Source: Rhizophagus irregularis
Taxonomy: Eukaryota > Glomeromycota > Glomeromycetes > Glomerales > Glomeraceae
DNA length: 64,000 nt
NCBI RefSeq assembly: GCF_026210795.1
Contig: NC_089430.1
Location: forward strand, 62,001 to 126,000
Reading direction: 5' to 3'
Made by a program: the position numbers and the translations under genes. Of the stretch, positions 47,763 to 58,979 are shown piece after piece. The notes beneath the pieces were generated by a model. It worked only from the letters and a program-made list of their open reading frames with translations. It was not told the DNA's origin and ran no database searches. The number at the start of each line of letters is the position of its first letter. Within the stretch, counting starts at the first letter, position 1.

Positions 47763-49134
47763 TCATTTGATTCTTTAATATTTTGTGATAATTTGAAATA
47801 TTTAACACTTTAAAATTATTTGTTAGAATTGATATTGCCATTATATGAAGTTATATCTCATTACAATACCGCACAATATTACTATATTCACCTTCTTTTC
47901 AATTTATTTCAATAAAAAAATAAATCTTATGTAATTTTATAATTGTATATATCCGTAAAGCTCACCACTAGTGATTTTATCATAATAATTGATCGTAATA
48001 ATTTAAAATCATAAAAATCAAAATTTCATATAAACCGGAACACGAATTGCTAACAATTTTTTTCTGATCATTTGTCTTGTCTAAATGTGCTGCGATCACT
48101 ATATTCTTAAAATGTAATGTCAATTTTTCAGAAAAGCTTTGTTAACCCAATTTCCGTTATGTCCAGCAGCCTATATAAATTTCTTTACATGTAATCGTCA
48201 AAACATCAATCAAGAGCTTTGTTAACCCAAATTTCTATAGTTACGATATTGTTCATTATATAATTCATTAACAGTTAATGTAACTAACTATTAACGAATT
48301 TTTTTTCCGATCAATTATCCCAAAATTTGATGATCTAAATTTCCGCTTATATCTTGCGGTCACAATATTCATATAAATTCCTTTATATATAACCGTTAAA
48401 GAAGTCAACTCATCAGATCATTACCTCAAAATTTCGTCAATGCATTGTAAGTAAAGAACCAATGTAGCCATTAAGAAAATTTCCCGATCAATTCAAATTT
48501 CCGTTTATGTCCCGCGGTCACAATATTCATACAAAATTTCTTTGCACGTCAATTTTAGATCATTTTACCAAAATGTACTGTGGACAAAGAACTAACGAAT
48601 GTAACCATTGACATTTTTTTCTGATCGATTTTCCCAAAATTTAAGAAATTAGTAATCTAAATTTCCGTTTATGTTCTGCAGTCACGCACGATATTCATAC
48701 AAAATTTCTTTGCATGTAACTGTTGTTAACACGTCAATTTTAGATCATTTTCCCCAAGATTTCCATTAATGTACTGTGATCCAAGAACTAATGTAACCAT
48801 TGACATTTTTTTTTCTCGAAATTTCGTGAAATTCGTAATATAAATTTCCGTTTATGTCCTGCGGTCACGATTTCATACAAAATTTCTTTACATGTAACCA
48901 GATCATTGCCCAAAATTTCCGTTAATGCACCACGGACAAGGAACTAATGTAACCGTTAAGAAATTTGTTAACCCAAAATTTCCGTTTATGTGCTGCGGTC
49001 ACGATACTATGATATCCAATTGAAAATATTATAAAAGCAGTTAATGAATTAAATACACAAACGCGCATGGACATTTTTTAAATTTATGATTTTATTTCAT
49101 TTTATTATTCCTTATTATAATTATTGTCATAGCC

Positions 49135-52100
49135 ATGTTACGAAATAAACCTCGAAAAGCGAATATTGCTGCAATACCTTTTCGTATCCGTAATAATTTT
49201 AGAAGGTTGCCCAACAGATTTTTATTATCGGATAATGATGACAATGAAAAAATGGTACAAAAAGATTTTGAAGATGATAATATTAGTGGCGAAGAGTATA
49301 ATGAATATGGCGACGGAGATGATAATTTAGAACAACGAAGTGATGATGATCATATAGAACAGCGAAGCGATAATGGTGATGATTTAGAACAACGAAGCAA
49401 TGATGATCATTTAGAACAACGAAGCGATAATGATCATTTAGAACAACGAAACGATAATGATGATGATTTAGAACAACGAAGCAATAATGAAGAAGGTGAT
49501 ACCAACATGATTTCAACATCATCAGAGAATGAAACAGAAAGCGATTATATAATGTCCTTAGAAAGTGATGAAGATTATGAAACAATGTCGTCAGATAATG
49601 AAGAAAGACATGATTCTGATATCTCAGAAGAAAAGCTATTCGTTGATGAAGCATTGGCTAAAGATAAGTTACCATCTTTTGATGGTGATTTTGCTCCATA
49701 TTTTCAAAATTTAACTACTGCTGCCTTATTTTGTTGGATTTATAAACATAATATTTCAACAAATGCATATGAAGATCTTGTTGACATTATCATGAGACCA
49801 GAATTTAATAGAGATCATATTGTAAAGAATATTCGGAGATTTCGATCATGGAGGGAGCGTCTTCCTCTTCCCTCAATATCAGCAAAATCTATCTCAATTT
49901 CATCAAAAAAACACCATCAACTTTAAAGGATTCAAAGATGGCATATCAACTTTCAATAAGTGATATCATTTGGAATGTTCTTAACAACCCATCACTATTA
50001 AAGGAAATGTATTTTGGTGCTGGTGTCGATTCAAAAACAAAATCCGAGTACTGGCATGGTACCTTATGGGCAGAGTCACCTCTTTTCGGTCAAGAACAAT
50101 TAATGATATCAGGGGGTAATTATTTATTAAATGCAAGCTGATGGTAGAGAGGCGAAGCAATAAAGTACAAGAGACTAACACTTTTTTCATATGTATATAA
50201 TAGAGATATACCAATGCGGCGATTTTGTTTACTATTACGATAATGAGCGAAAACTTGGCAGATTGAGAGCGATATTATTAAATGAAGAGAACCAACAGTA
50301 TCGGCTGAGAATCCAAAAAGTTCTAGATTATAGTGACTTGCCTGGAAATTTTAAGGGAGAATTAAGACAAAATCGCTCTCTTTCCGGAGAAGTTTGGTTA
50401 CAAGATGAACCATTCTTGACAATAACAACATCACAAATTTCCGAAAAGGTTGCTGCAGATACACTACGAATTACCGAAATACTTTATAAACATCATACAC
50501 ACTGGCGCATTCGTGATGCAACGTTCTCTTATCAACATCCTTCAGAATATATTTCCATAAGGCAGCCACCATCTCCAACAATTCCGGTTTATAAGCTGTT
50601 TTTGGACATATACTACGATGATTTTGGAACATTTAGGAATGTTTATCATTCGTTAGGAGGTGTTTATGTGCAGTTTGGAAATATGCCTGCCCGTCAAAGA
50701 AAGTTGCTCAAAAATCACTTTGTTCTCGGGTTTGTTCCTTTCGGTGGTAATTTCAATGAATTCATGTTGCCATTCATTTCTGAAATGAAAGAATTCGAAC
50801 AAGGAAAATTAATGGAAGTGAATGGCCAAGATGCTTGGGTGATAGCCGGTTTAGGTGTCGTAACTGCTGATTTACCACAAGGGAATGACATGTGTGATGT
50901 ATTACGACATAATGCCAATAAAGGTTGCCGCACTTGTACAGCCTCTCGAGAATCACTTACCAACTTCTCTCAGGATGTACCAGCAACATCAAGATATCAT
51001 CACATCACTGACGATCAATTTAAAGAGATATTTGATGAACCTGCTACCACAAGGCAAAGACGACTTTGTACTGAGTTCGGACTAAGAACAAGGCCTAGCA
51101 TTTTGGATAGGCTGCTAAGAGAAAGGCATCTACAGACACCTCAAGATGTATATCATGCAACTGCTGGGAAGATTGGACGACTTCTTAAATTAACGTATGA
51201 TCTTAGAATTTAATTAACTTTAGCTAGATATGTAACGAACAAAATCTTTTAATAAAGCTTTTTGATTTCCACAGGTGCGAATTATTTTCACAAAAAGGAG
51301 AGGACGAGTTTATCAAAGCCTGGAAGAACTTAGAGAAACCAAAAAAATGGTCTCGTTTGCCAAATCCAATTAGCCACAATGCTAGTTTCATGATGTCTGA
51401 CTATCTTAGGCTCGCTATGATAATGCCTTTTATACTTAATAGTTTTTTAGAATCATCAAGCTTAAAGGAAAATGAATCCAGAAGCATTCTGCAACGAATT
51501 CAAGAATCACGCATTAACATGGCGAAAAATGTAATAATTGCTTGTTGGGTATATGTAGCAAAAACAATGAGGATAGTTTTTGAAAGCAAGTTTACATTAG
51601 ATTCGTATGACGAATTACAAAAATGCCTTGAAGAAGAAATGAAAATTCTTCCAAAGGTACAATTATTCATAATTCTTATATAATTTTTTATTTTTTATTT
51701 ATCAATATATAAAATATTATTTAATAATGTGGCTTTAGGTTTTCCCTGAATTTGCTAACTTACCAAACCTGCATATCAATATTCACTTGCTGGTGCATGC
51801 AAGGACTTATGGTACTCTTATAAACACTCAAGTTGGTATCAAAGAGATGGTGCATCGGATCTTTAAAGCAATGGTACCACGAACAAATTGCAAGAATGTC
51901 GAGCTAGACTTGTTAAAGCGGTATACTACGCTCTTTGCAATTCGTCATTTAGTAGATGGAGGCGCAGATCAAAGATTATCACAACCTTGTAGAGGTTTCG
52001 CTACTATGTCCTCAAATTTTAGAAATTTATTGACTAATTGGTATATTACTGAAGACAAGGTATCAAATGAACAAGAACCGGAAGGAAATGAAGAAGGTTT

Positions 52101-52703
52101 GTATTACAATTTTATAATAATAATATTTCCGCAATTATTAACGTATTTTTATTTTATATAGCGATTTCATCTCCAGTGGATTTTATTACAAATATTATCT
52201 TAAAGAGGAGCTTATCCCGTCAGGATCGCGAAAATATCATGAAAAATTTGCCAAATTTCAAATCTGAGCTGCTTCTTTCATTTATGGACATTGGACAAAA
52301 GTCAGCTCTTATATATTCTCAAATGAGCTGGTATGAATTGGCGACATACACTATGGAAGAAAGCGATGGCGTATTTTCCAAAGTACATCTTCATATTGGT
52401 GACGTCGTAACAATACACGAGGAAGACAGTGGTGAATGTTATGCGATTATAAAAGGGATCTTCAAATACAAAGGCAATGATGATAAATATTATGCCTTTA
52501 TTACTATTGATTGGTTTGACAATATTAACAGAATTCACAACGTATTGAAATGTCCTCTTTTTCGCATTCAGACAAGCCAAGACATTCGCTGGAGAAGAAT
52601 CTTCCCGATATCAATAATTGACCACGTACAGAAAGTTCACTTTGTCTATGATACGAAAATTGATTTGTGGATAAAAAATAATTATTATTTTACGGCTATA
52701 TAG
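49135..52703 (+). CDS. Gene F: Tnp2/Plavaka-like transposase protein with two BAH-like regions, five exons
   Basis: Exons 49135-50115, 50204-51194, 51275-51656, 51739-52096 and 52162-52703 join in phase, except for one missing A in a run of seven near 49905, supported by gene E. Domains in order: basic start, acidic region with six LEQRSND-type repeats, GDFAPYFQN, a BAH-like part (IYQCGDFVYYYDNERKLGR), a transposase core with LDIYYDDFGTF, GGVYVQFGNMP,LGFVPFGG, TADLPQGND and CRTCTA, helical parts with LLKRYTTLFAIRHLVDGG, and a C-terminal BAH-like part (LHIGDVVTIHEEDSG ... FPISIIDHVQKVHFVYD). The core resembles Tnp2/Plavaka transposases of the CACTA/KDZ group; BAH regions read chromatin. No terminal repeats were found, so it may be a transposon gene or a derived host gene. 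Confidence 0.65.
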
Positions 52704-53289
52704 CTTTATTATGCAGTACAATGATTCTTTTCGGTATATTTATTTATGATAACGTGATTTATTAAATAAATAAAGATAACGATATCGTTACGATATCGTT
52801 TGATATCGTATTCATGAATTTATTAGGCACGTGACTTTGCAATTTTTATCCAATCAAATCATTGTTTGTTAGACATGTTAAACATTCGCACGATTATGTT
52901 TACGTCTACATCTCTCTATTCAATTTTTTTAAATTTTTTTTTAATACCGAAAAACATTTTGACAGTTTTTGTTATCAACAGTATAATTTATTCAAAAAAA
53001 TATATTCATATTAACAATTACAGTCAGACCACTGTATATGCGCGTCTATTTTTATTCCGGCGTACGACAGGTACATATTCTGCTCTCGCTGGGTTATGTT
53101 AAACTATCTTTGACATTTATATAACGCGTCAAAAATAATTACGCGTTCAGTTTTAATAGTTTTTACCTTTTTATAATAATTTTTTTTTCATATCAATACC
53201 CAAAAAAAAAGAATAAAGGAAAAGAAGAAGAAAAAAGAAAAAAACCATTGTGAAAAAATGAAAAAGAGAAAACAAAGGAACGAAAAGAA
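52704..53289. other. Spacer, no gene seen
   Basis: ACGATATCGTTACGATATCG at about 52779 is a short dyad. Poly(A)-rich AAGAAG sequence at 53205-53290 precedes the GC-richer island. No coding signal. Confidence 0.45.
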
Positions 53290-53660
53290 AGAGAGATTAT
53301 CCTGAAATTTTTTCACAAAAGGTACTACTGTACTTGGGGGATCATTCGAGGGTTTTTTTTGGCCGCTGATGAAATGCACCATTTTTAAGACCTCTATATG
53401 GTAGGCCGTATCATGGAGGCAGGGTATGCACATAGCGAAAGCGCCGTGCTTCTATGTAATACTTGGGATCTTGTGGTATCAGAAGGTAGTGGTAATGTAT
53501 CATTGGTCATAGGCAGTTGGGTGCTAATGGCTGACAACCTAAGGGACACTCTAATGAGGTAGGCCCCGCCGGATGAGCTCAACCCACTTATTGCATTTTT
53601 TGATTCTTAAGGTTGAAAATCTTGGTCAAGTGTTCTGAGACCAATTTTTATTTTAAAAAA
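53290..53660 (+). other. GC-richer island, possible SINE or non-coding RNA
   Basis: Within AT-rich DNA, 53320-53590 is strikingly balanced in base composition and ends in an A run at about 53655. It can be read as MEAGYAHSESAVLL... for 51 codons from 53414, and the minus strand has a 62-codon frame, but neither looks like a known protein. Several short pairings such as GCGAAAGC can be drawn. It may be a retroposed structured RNA or a conserved repeat. Confidence 0.35.
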
Positions 53661-53897
53661 AAATTTCGTTTGATTTCTATAAATGCAGTACTTTAATTTA
53701 TGCATCTTTTTTAGGATTAACAACCAGCATTTGCAATGACTTTAATAAATCTTAAGAACTATCATTTAATTAGGTTGGTTTGTATCTTCAACTCCTGTAT
53801 TTTCTCATGGACAACTATATGTTGCATGTTCAAGAATAACATCAAGAAAAAATTTAAATAATTAAATTTTTACTTTATTTCAAGTTTAGGTTTTAAC

Positions 53898-53933
53898 CAT
53901 TAACTGCTAATGTAGTTAACAGGTGAATCCTAG
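53898..53933 (+). mobile_element. Helitron 3' end
   Basis: AACTGCTAATGTAGTTAACA, then GGTGAATCCTAG followed by T, matches the 3' end of the Helitron at 61001-61031: an imperfect 7-bp hairpin, about 11 bases, CTAG, then T. The 5' end was not found, so the extent of the element is unknown. Confidence 0.55.
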
Positions 53934-54009
53934 TAGTATTTAATATTTGTGACGAAATCCGATAATGTTGTGCGTAACTACTCCATTATGTTATAACGAT
54001 ATCGTCACG

Positions 54010-54480
54010 TTGGTTTATGTTAACCATCTGGGGAGAGAGAGATGTGTCTAATTTACCAGGTACGATCGTATCTTTAATTTCGCAGAAACTTGCACCATAA
54101 TCCGTGTACTTATTAATTTAACAATTGTCACAAAGTTTCGATACAATATTAGTGTCATAACAGTTAACCATCTGGAGAGAGAGATGTCTAATTTACCAGG
54201 TACTTATCTTTAATTTCGCAGAAACTTGCGTTGTATGTAATACAGACTCTTGTCAATTCAGTATTTGGTATAATATTAGTGTCTTATGTTAACCGTCGGA
54301 GAGAGAAGTAATTTACCAGGTGCGTCGTAATCAGGAAACTTACATCAATTCAACATTTATAATATTATTGTCATACCGATATTGTCGCATTGTTTTATGT
54401 TACTAGAGAGGGATGCGCCTACATAATTTACCAAGTACGATTAAACTTCGCAATACTTATCAATTCAACAATTGTGAATC
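54010..54480. repeat. Degenerate tandem repeat, 105-145 bp unit, four copies
   Basis: Copies start TTAACCATCTGG-AGAGAGAG near 54019 and 54162, TTAACCGTCGGAGAGAGAAG near 54290, and a more decayed TTACTAGAGAGGGATG near 54398. All contain TAATTTACCAGGTAC or a variant. Spacing shrinks to the right. Confidence 0.7.
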
Positions 54481-54731
54481 AATAATGACGGAACGTGACT
54501 ACTTCAAGCTGTAATAACAATGATATCGATACGTTGTTTTTATTTTTCATTTTGACCATCATAATTGCATATTAATAATATATACGGCATTATCAATTAA
54601 TAAAAATTATTGAATGTACTAGTACCTACGGTTCACAATTTTTTCATGACCCAAAATTCTTGTCAAATATCATCTTGATACTGTGTAAATGTCGTCCTGA
54701 TATCTTAATAATATTTTTAAATGAAATAATA

Positions 54732-55400
54732 TTTTTAAATGATATCGTAACAGTACGGTTTGATAATTATATCGATACATTTTCAACATCATCGCAACAT
54801 CTTCACGATAACATCACGATTTTTAAATGATATCGTAACAGTACGGTTTGATAATTATATCGATACATTTTCAACATCATCGCAACATCTTCACGATAAC
54901 ATCACGATTTTTAAATGATATCGTAACAGTACGGTTTGATAATTATATCGATACATTTTCAACATCATCGCAACATCTTCACGATAACATCACGATTTTT
55001 AAATGATATCGTAACAATACGGTTTGATAATTATATCGATACATTTTCAACATCATCGCAACATCTTCACGATAACATCACGATTTTTAAATGATATCGT
55101 AACAATACGGTTTGATAATCATAACGATACATTTTCAACATCATCGTAACATCTTCACGACGACATCACGATTTTTTTGAAGATATCGTGACGATATAGT
55201 TATGATAGTCTTAACGATACCTTTCCAACATCTTCGCGATATTAAATTACGAAATCAATATGATATCGTTCTGATATCAAAATGTTACCGATTTTAATAT
55301 CGCGAAGATGTTGGAAAGGTATCGTTAAGACTATCATAACTATATCGTCGCGATATCTTCAAAAAAATCGTGATGTCGTCGTGAAGATGTTGAAAATGTA
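54732..55400. repeat. 88-bp tandem array closed by an inverted arm
   Basis: Unit starts TTTTTAAATGATATCGTAAC fall at 54732, 54820, 54908, 54996, 55084 and, altered, 55172, each exactly 88 bp apart. From about 55195 the sequence turns back: AAGATATCGTGACGATATAG and what follows is mirrored at 55285-55400, so the last unit and a half forms a long hairpin. Copies 1-3 look identical over most of their length. Confidence 0.92.
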
Positions 55401-55867
55401 TCATTAAAATATTGTGGCAAATTTGAAGATTTCAGCAAAGTATTTATTAAATAACTTACTATATTACCAATATTAATTTCTGTTGGATTTATTATTGATA
55501 ATTTAAACTTAATATATTTCCTATATGGTTAATAAGTTTTTTTTTTATGAAATTGAAGAATTTATTTTTTGTTTGACAGACTTAAAATAAATAAATTCAT
55601 AACTAAAATAATTCATTAAATTTTATTAATAATTATTATTAAAATATCAATTAACTTTTTAATTATTTTACTACTATCTTTGGTTAAGATCTTTTTTAAT
55701 ATATTTGAATATAGCTTTCATTCACTCAATAATTTCTTTTGATTATATATTCTTAATTGTCAATCTGAAAAATAGAGATAATTTATATAGATTACTTCTA
55801 TAGCAGCAAGGATTCTTTATTTTTCCTATTTTTATTTAATATAAAAAAAAATAAAATGTTAGTTTTT
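55401..55867. other. No gene seen
   Basis: AT-rich stretch without repeats or open frames of interest. Confidence 0.45.
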
Positions 55868-56057
55868 GTGACGCAATAAAAAGAATTTTAAATGTTAGCC
55901 TTTTGTAATAAAAGGAATTAAATGTTAGCCTTTAGCAATGAAAGGAATTAATAAATGTTAGCCTTTCATAATGAAAGGAAGCTTTTCATAACAAAAGGAG
56001 CCTTTTTTAACGAAAGAGAAATAAGTTAGTTTTTCACAAGAAAAGAAGTAAAATGTT
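55868..56057. repeat. Looser copy of the CCTTTC hairpin array
   Basis: Five to six units of TTAGCCTTTCATAATGAAAGG type, 25-35 bp long, related to the array in intron 1 of gene G. Stems are partly decayed. No gene surrounds it. Confidence 0.75.
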
Positions 56058-57526
56058 AGCTCTTATTTTGTAATAAAATTAATTTAATTACGAAAATAAT
56101 TAAATAATTTTATTTACCTACTGAAATTCAGTTTAAAAAAAAATAAATAATAAAAAAAATTGCCATGAGAATTTAAAAATTAAGAAAATTTTAACCAATT
56201 AAATCAAACTAGTCATGAAATATTCTGATCAACATTCTTTAATTAACATAAATAAAAAAGGTGAGATTGATTTATGTTATTATATTAACTTTTTTAAAGT
56301 AGTACACTGACATGTTCTTGCTAACAAGGATAACGATCAGACAAAGAATTTGTAAGTTAGATATATGCTTTTTTATTACATACTAACTTTTATAACTAGA
56401 TTATAATTTATAGCAATACCAATAAAATTTTAGAATATTTGAATTTTATTCATTTTTAATTAAACTGATTGTAATACTTGAATATTCTGCTTATAAAAGT
56501 TCTGTTTTCTATACTACGATAACAAACAAATAACACATATATATTATAATATATTTATAAATAAAAAGAATTGTAAAATTACAGTAAATTAAATATAAAG
56601 ATATAATAAAGAATTAATATGTTTTTTATAATACTTATCAGTACCTGATATAGGACTCTGAGCTATATATATAGAGGTAAGATGCAGCTAAAAAAATTAC
56701 TATTAGCTCTATGCATTTTTTCAGGGCCGGAATTATGATAATGCCAGCCAGCATCTAAAAAAGAAAATAAATTTCGGCTGGAATTATCTATAAAAAAAAA
56801 GATCTACATAATTATTTTGGTCAATTCTACACAAACCTTTACCCTATCTTTTTATGTATAGCTTGGAATCTTCCTGATATATATCAAACCTAGTACTTTA
56901 TAACATGTAAACATATTTTAAGTATTAAGATGTGCATGTTATGGGTATCTGATATATTACTAAAGTATAAAAAATACACTAATACTGTATATATATATTA
57001 TCTAATTGATAATATATATAATATATAAGAAAAATAAATATTGCATACATTAGGTATTTGATATATATAAAATAGACTATCAGAATCAGGTATATTAGTA
57101 ACTATTAAAAGGGATATTAGAGGATTTGAATAATACTAATATAACTTATAAGTAAACTTTAAGTACTAAAGTAAAAATACATTTTATGACATAACTTAAT
57201 CAATATTGAAGCTAGGAATTCGATTTACTATCATTAGGAATCCTCTCATCAAGATGAATCTAATGATATAAATTTTATTAAAATCGAATCACTGGTTGTG
57301 TTAAAATAGGGGTATGTAGGATAACAAATTTTGAAAATATCCCTATAATACGCAACTTTTGAAAAATTTTAATATAAACTCTATGCAAACTCAAATGTGA
57401 GTTATATCAGTATTGGTTGTGATCCTGATATCAGGAGTCTGAAATTTATATTTTCAGAAGTGTATGTTTATAGAAAAAAATCAGGTATATGATATATTAC
57501 CAGGTTAAAAAACTATCTGATATGTA
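56058..57526. other. AT-rich stretch around the Tc1 insertion, no gene seen
   Basis: Contains scattered TATCAGGTATATGATATATT-like words and one palindromic module at 57219-57290 with CATTAGGAATCCTCTCATCA, shared with the 28.5 and 59 kb elements. Sequence next to the Tc1 on both sides (GGTTAAAAAACTATCTGATA on the left, mirrored to the right near 58865-58891) suggests it landed in an older palindrome. Confidence 0.45.
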
Positions 57527-58816
57527 CAGTCGGGTCCGAAAGTGACGCCCGATTTTGTACGGTGTTACGATACACAAAATTTACATTATTTATACCCCCC
57601 TTTTTTTTATTTTTAAATGTTTTTCTCACAATTTCATAACCTAATAAACGCGTTGCAAAGTTAAAAAAATAATGTCACATAGAACTGAGTTAACTTCTCA
57701 AGATAAAGGAAAAATACTAGCATATATGGAGAATTTTAACCCTGCACAAATAGCAAGAAAAATGGGTTGTGACCCCACCACAATAAGAAGAATTATTGAC
57801 AGATACAAGAAGACAGGGAAAACTGAAAATTTACCTAGATCGGGGCGTCCACCTGCTCTCAATAATAATGAGAAAAATGCACTCATAAACAAAGTTACAC
57901 AAGATCGACGCGAACCTTTACATGAAGTCATTAATACATTAGATTTAAATTGCAGCCTTACAACTGCTAAAAGAGCATTACATAGTGTTGGAATTTATTC
58001 CCATGTTGCTGCAAAAAAACCCTTTATCTCAGAAAAGCATGCATTAGCTCGTATTAGTTGGTGTGAGAAATATAAAGAAAAAACAGCTTATGATTGGGCA
58101 CAAGTTATTTTCTCAGATGAATCAAGTATTGAGATTGGCAAGCAGTCATGACAAATAAGAGTTTGGAGACACACAGGGGAAAGGTTTAACACTGAATGCT
58201 TAACACCTATCTTTAAAAGTGGTCGAAAATCAGTCATGGTTTGGGGATGTTTTGCAGGAGGGATAAAAGGGCCATTAATTTTTTGTGATGAAAATAAAGA
58301 AGGAAATGAAAAAATCAATTCAAATACTTACATTAGAATCCTAAATTCATATCTGTATCCATTTCAGCATACAGTTCATGAGTTAACAGGAAGGGCTGCA
58401 ATTTTTCAACAGGATAATGCACCCATACATACCGCGAAAATAACCAAGGATTGGTTGAAGAAGAATAAAATTGTGGTTATTGATTGGCCGGCAAATTCTC
58501 CCGATCTAAATCCAATAGAAAACATCTGGAAGCAGTTAAAGGACAATATCCAGAGTTGTAAAGTCTTTCCAAGAACTGTGGATGAACTTAAAGTTGCACT
58601 AAGTGAAGAATGGGAAAATTTGGATTGCTCCATTTTTGAAGAGGTTGTTGCTTCAATGCCACAAAGAATAAATGCAGTACTAGAAGCAAGGGGAGGGCCA
58701 ACACATTATTAACCATTTTTAGTAATTATTTTTTATGTGAATTTTAATGAAAATCAATAAAGTTTTGCCATTTTTGGCATTAATTTTAAATCGGGCGTCA
58801 CTTTCGGACGTGACTG
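57527..58816 (+). mobile_element. Tc1/mariner element, 1290 bp, TA duplication
   Basis: Terminal repeats of about 29 bp start CAGTCGGGTCCGAAAGTGAC on the left and CAGTCACGTCCGAAAGTGAC on the right read inward. TA flanks it at 57525-57526 and 58817-58818. The single intronless gene fills most of the element. It looks young, with one nonsense codon. Confidence 0.96.
57672..58712 (+). pseudogene. Tc1-type transposase, DD34E, one nonsense codon
   Basis: ATG at 57672; 347 codons with the stop if read through TGA 58149-58151. The N-terminus has a paired-like helix-turn-helix (DKGKILAYMENFNPAQIARK, PTTIRRIIDRYKKTG) and a GRPP hook, which bind the terminal repeats. The catalytic triad is VIFSDES, FQQDNAPIH and NPIENIW, with 34 residues between the second Asp and the Glu. 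The TGA falls in KQS-QIRVWR, where Arg is usual in the family (CGA to TGA would explain it). C-terminus AVLEARGGPTHY is typical. Without the nonsense codon everything needed for cut-and-paste would be there. Confidence 0.93.
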
Positions 58817-58979
58817 TACTTAATATGTGGAGTATTATAAAATATGAATTTTACATATGTCAGATATCTGATAAATCTCTTTTTGACCAGTATTTAATTT
58901 GTTATATTAGGATAAGATTAAGTTTTATTATAGAGTTATATCATGTTGCATGTATAATTCTAGTAAGTATTTTGATTAA

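Larger units (their letters stand above)
45600..49005. mobile_element. Foldback-like element with multi-repeat inverted arms, 3406 bp
   Basis: The left end ATCGTGACCGCAGCACATAA and the right end read inward are the same for 20 bases, followed by GGAAATT and GGGTTA on both sides. The left arm (45600-47335) holds about nine units with GCAGGACATAAACGG and GGTTACATGTAA; the right arm (48060-49005) holds six units of about 160 bp in the opposite orientation. The centre carries a small spliced gene at 47495-47762. Long arms made of tandem subrepeats around a loop are the layout of foldback elements. No target duplication was recognised, and a second inverted end at about 47307-47335 suggests the left arm could also be a separate unit. 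Confidence 0.65.

Noticed and set aside
53188-53582. Minus-strand frames of 81 and 62 codons over the GC-richer island
   Set aside because: No family likeness, and the first is mostly from the poly(A)-rich flank; left as unknown sequence.
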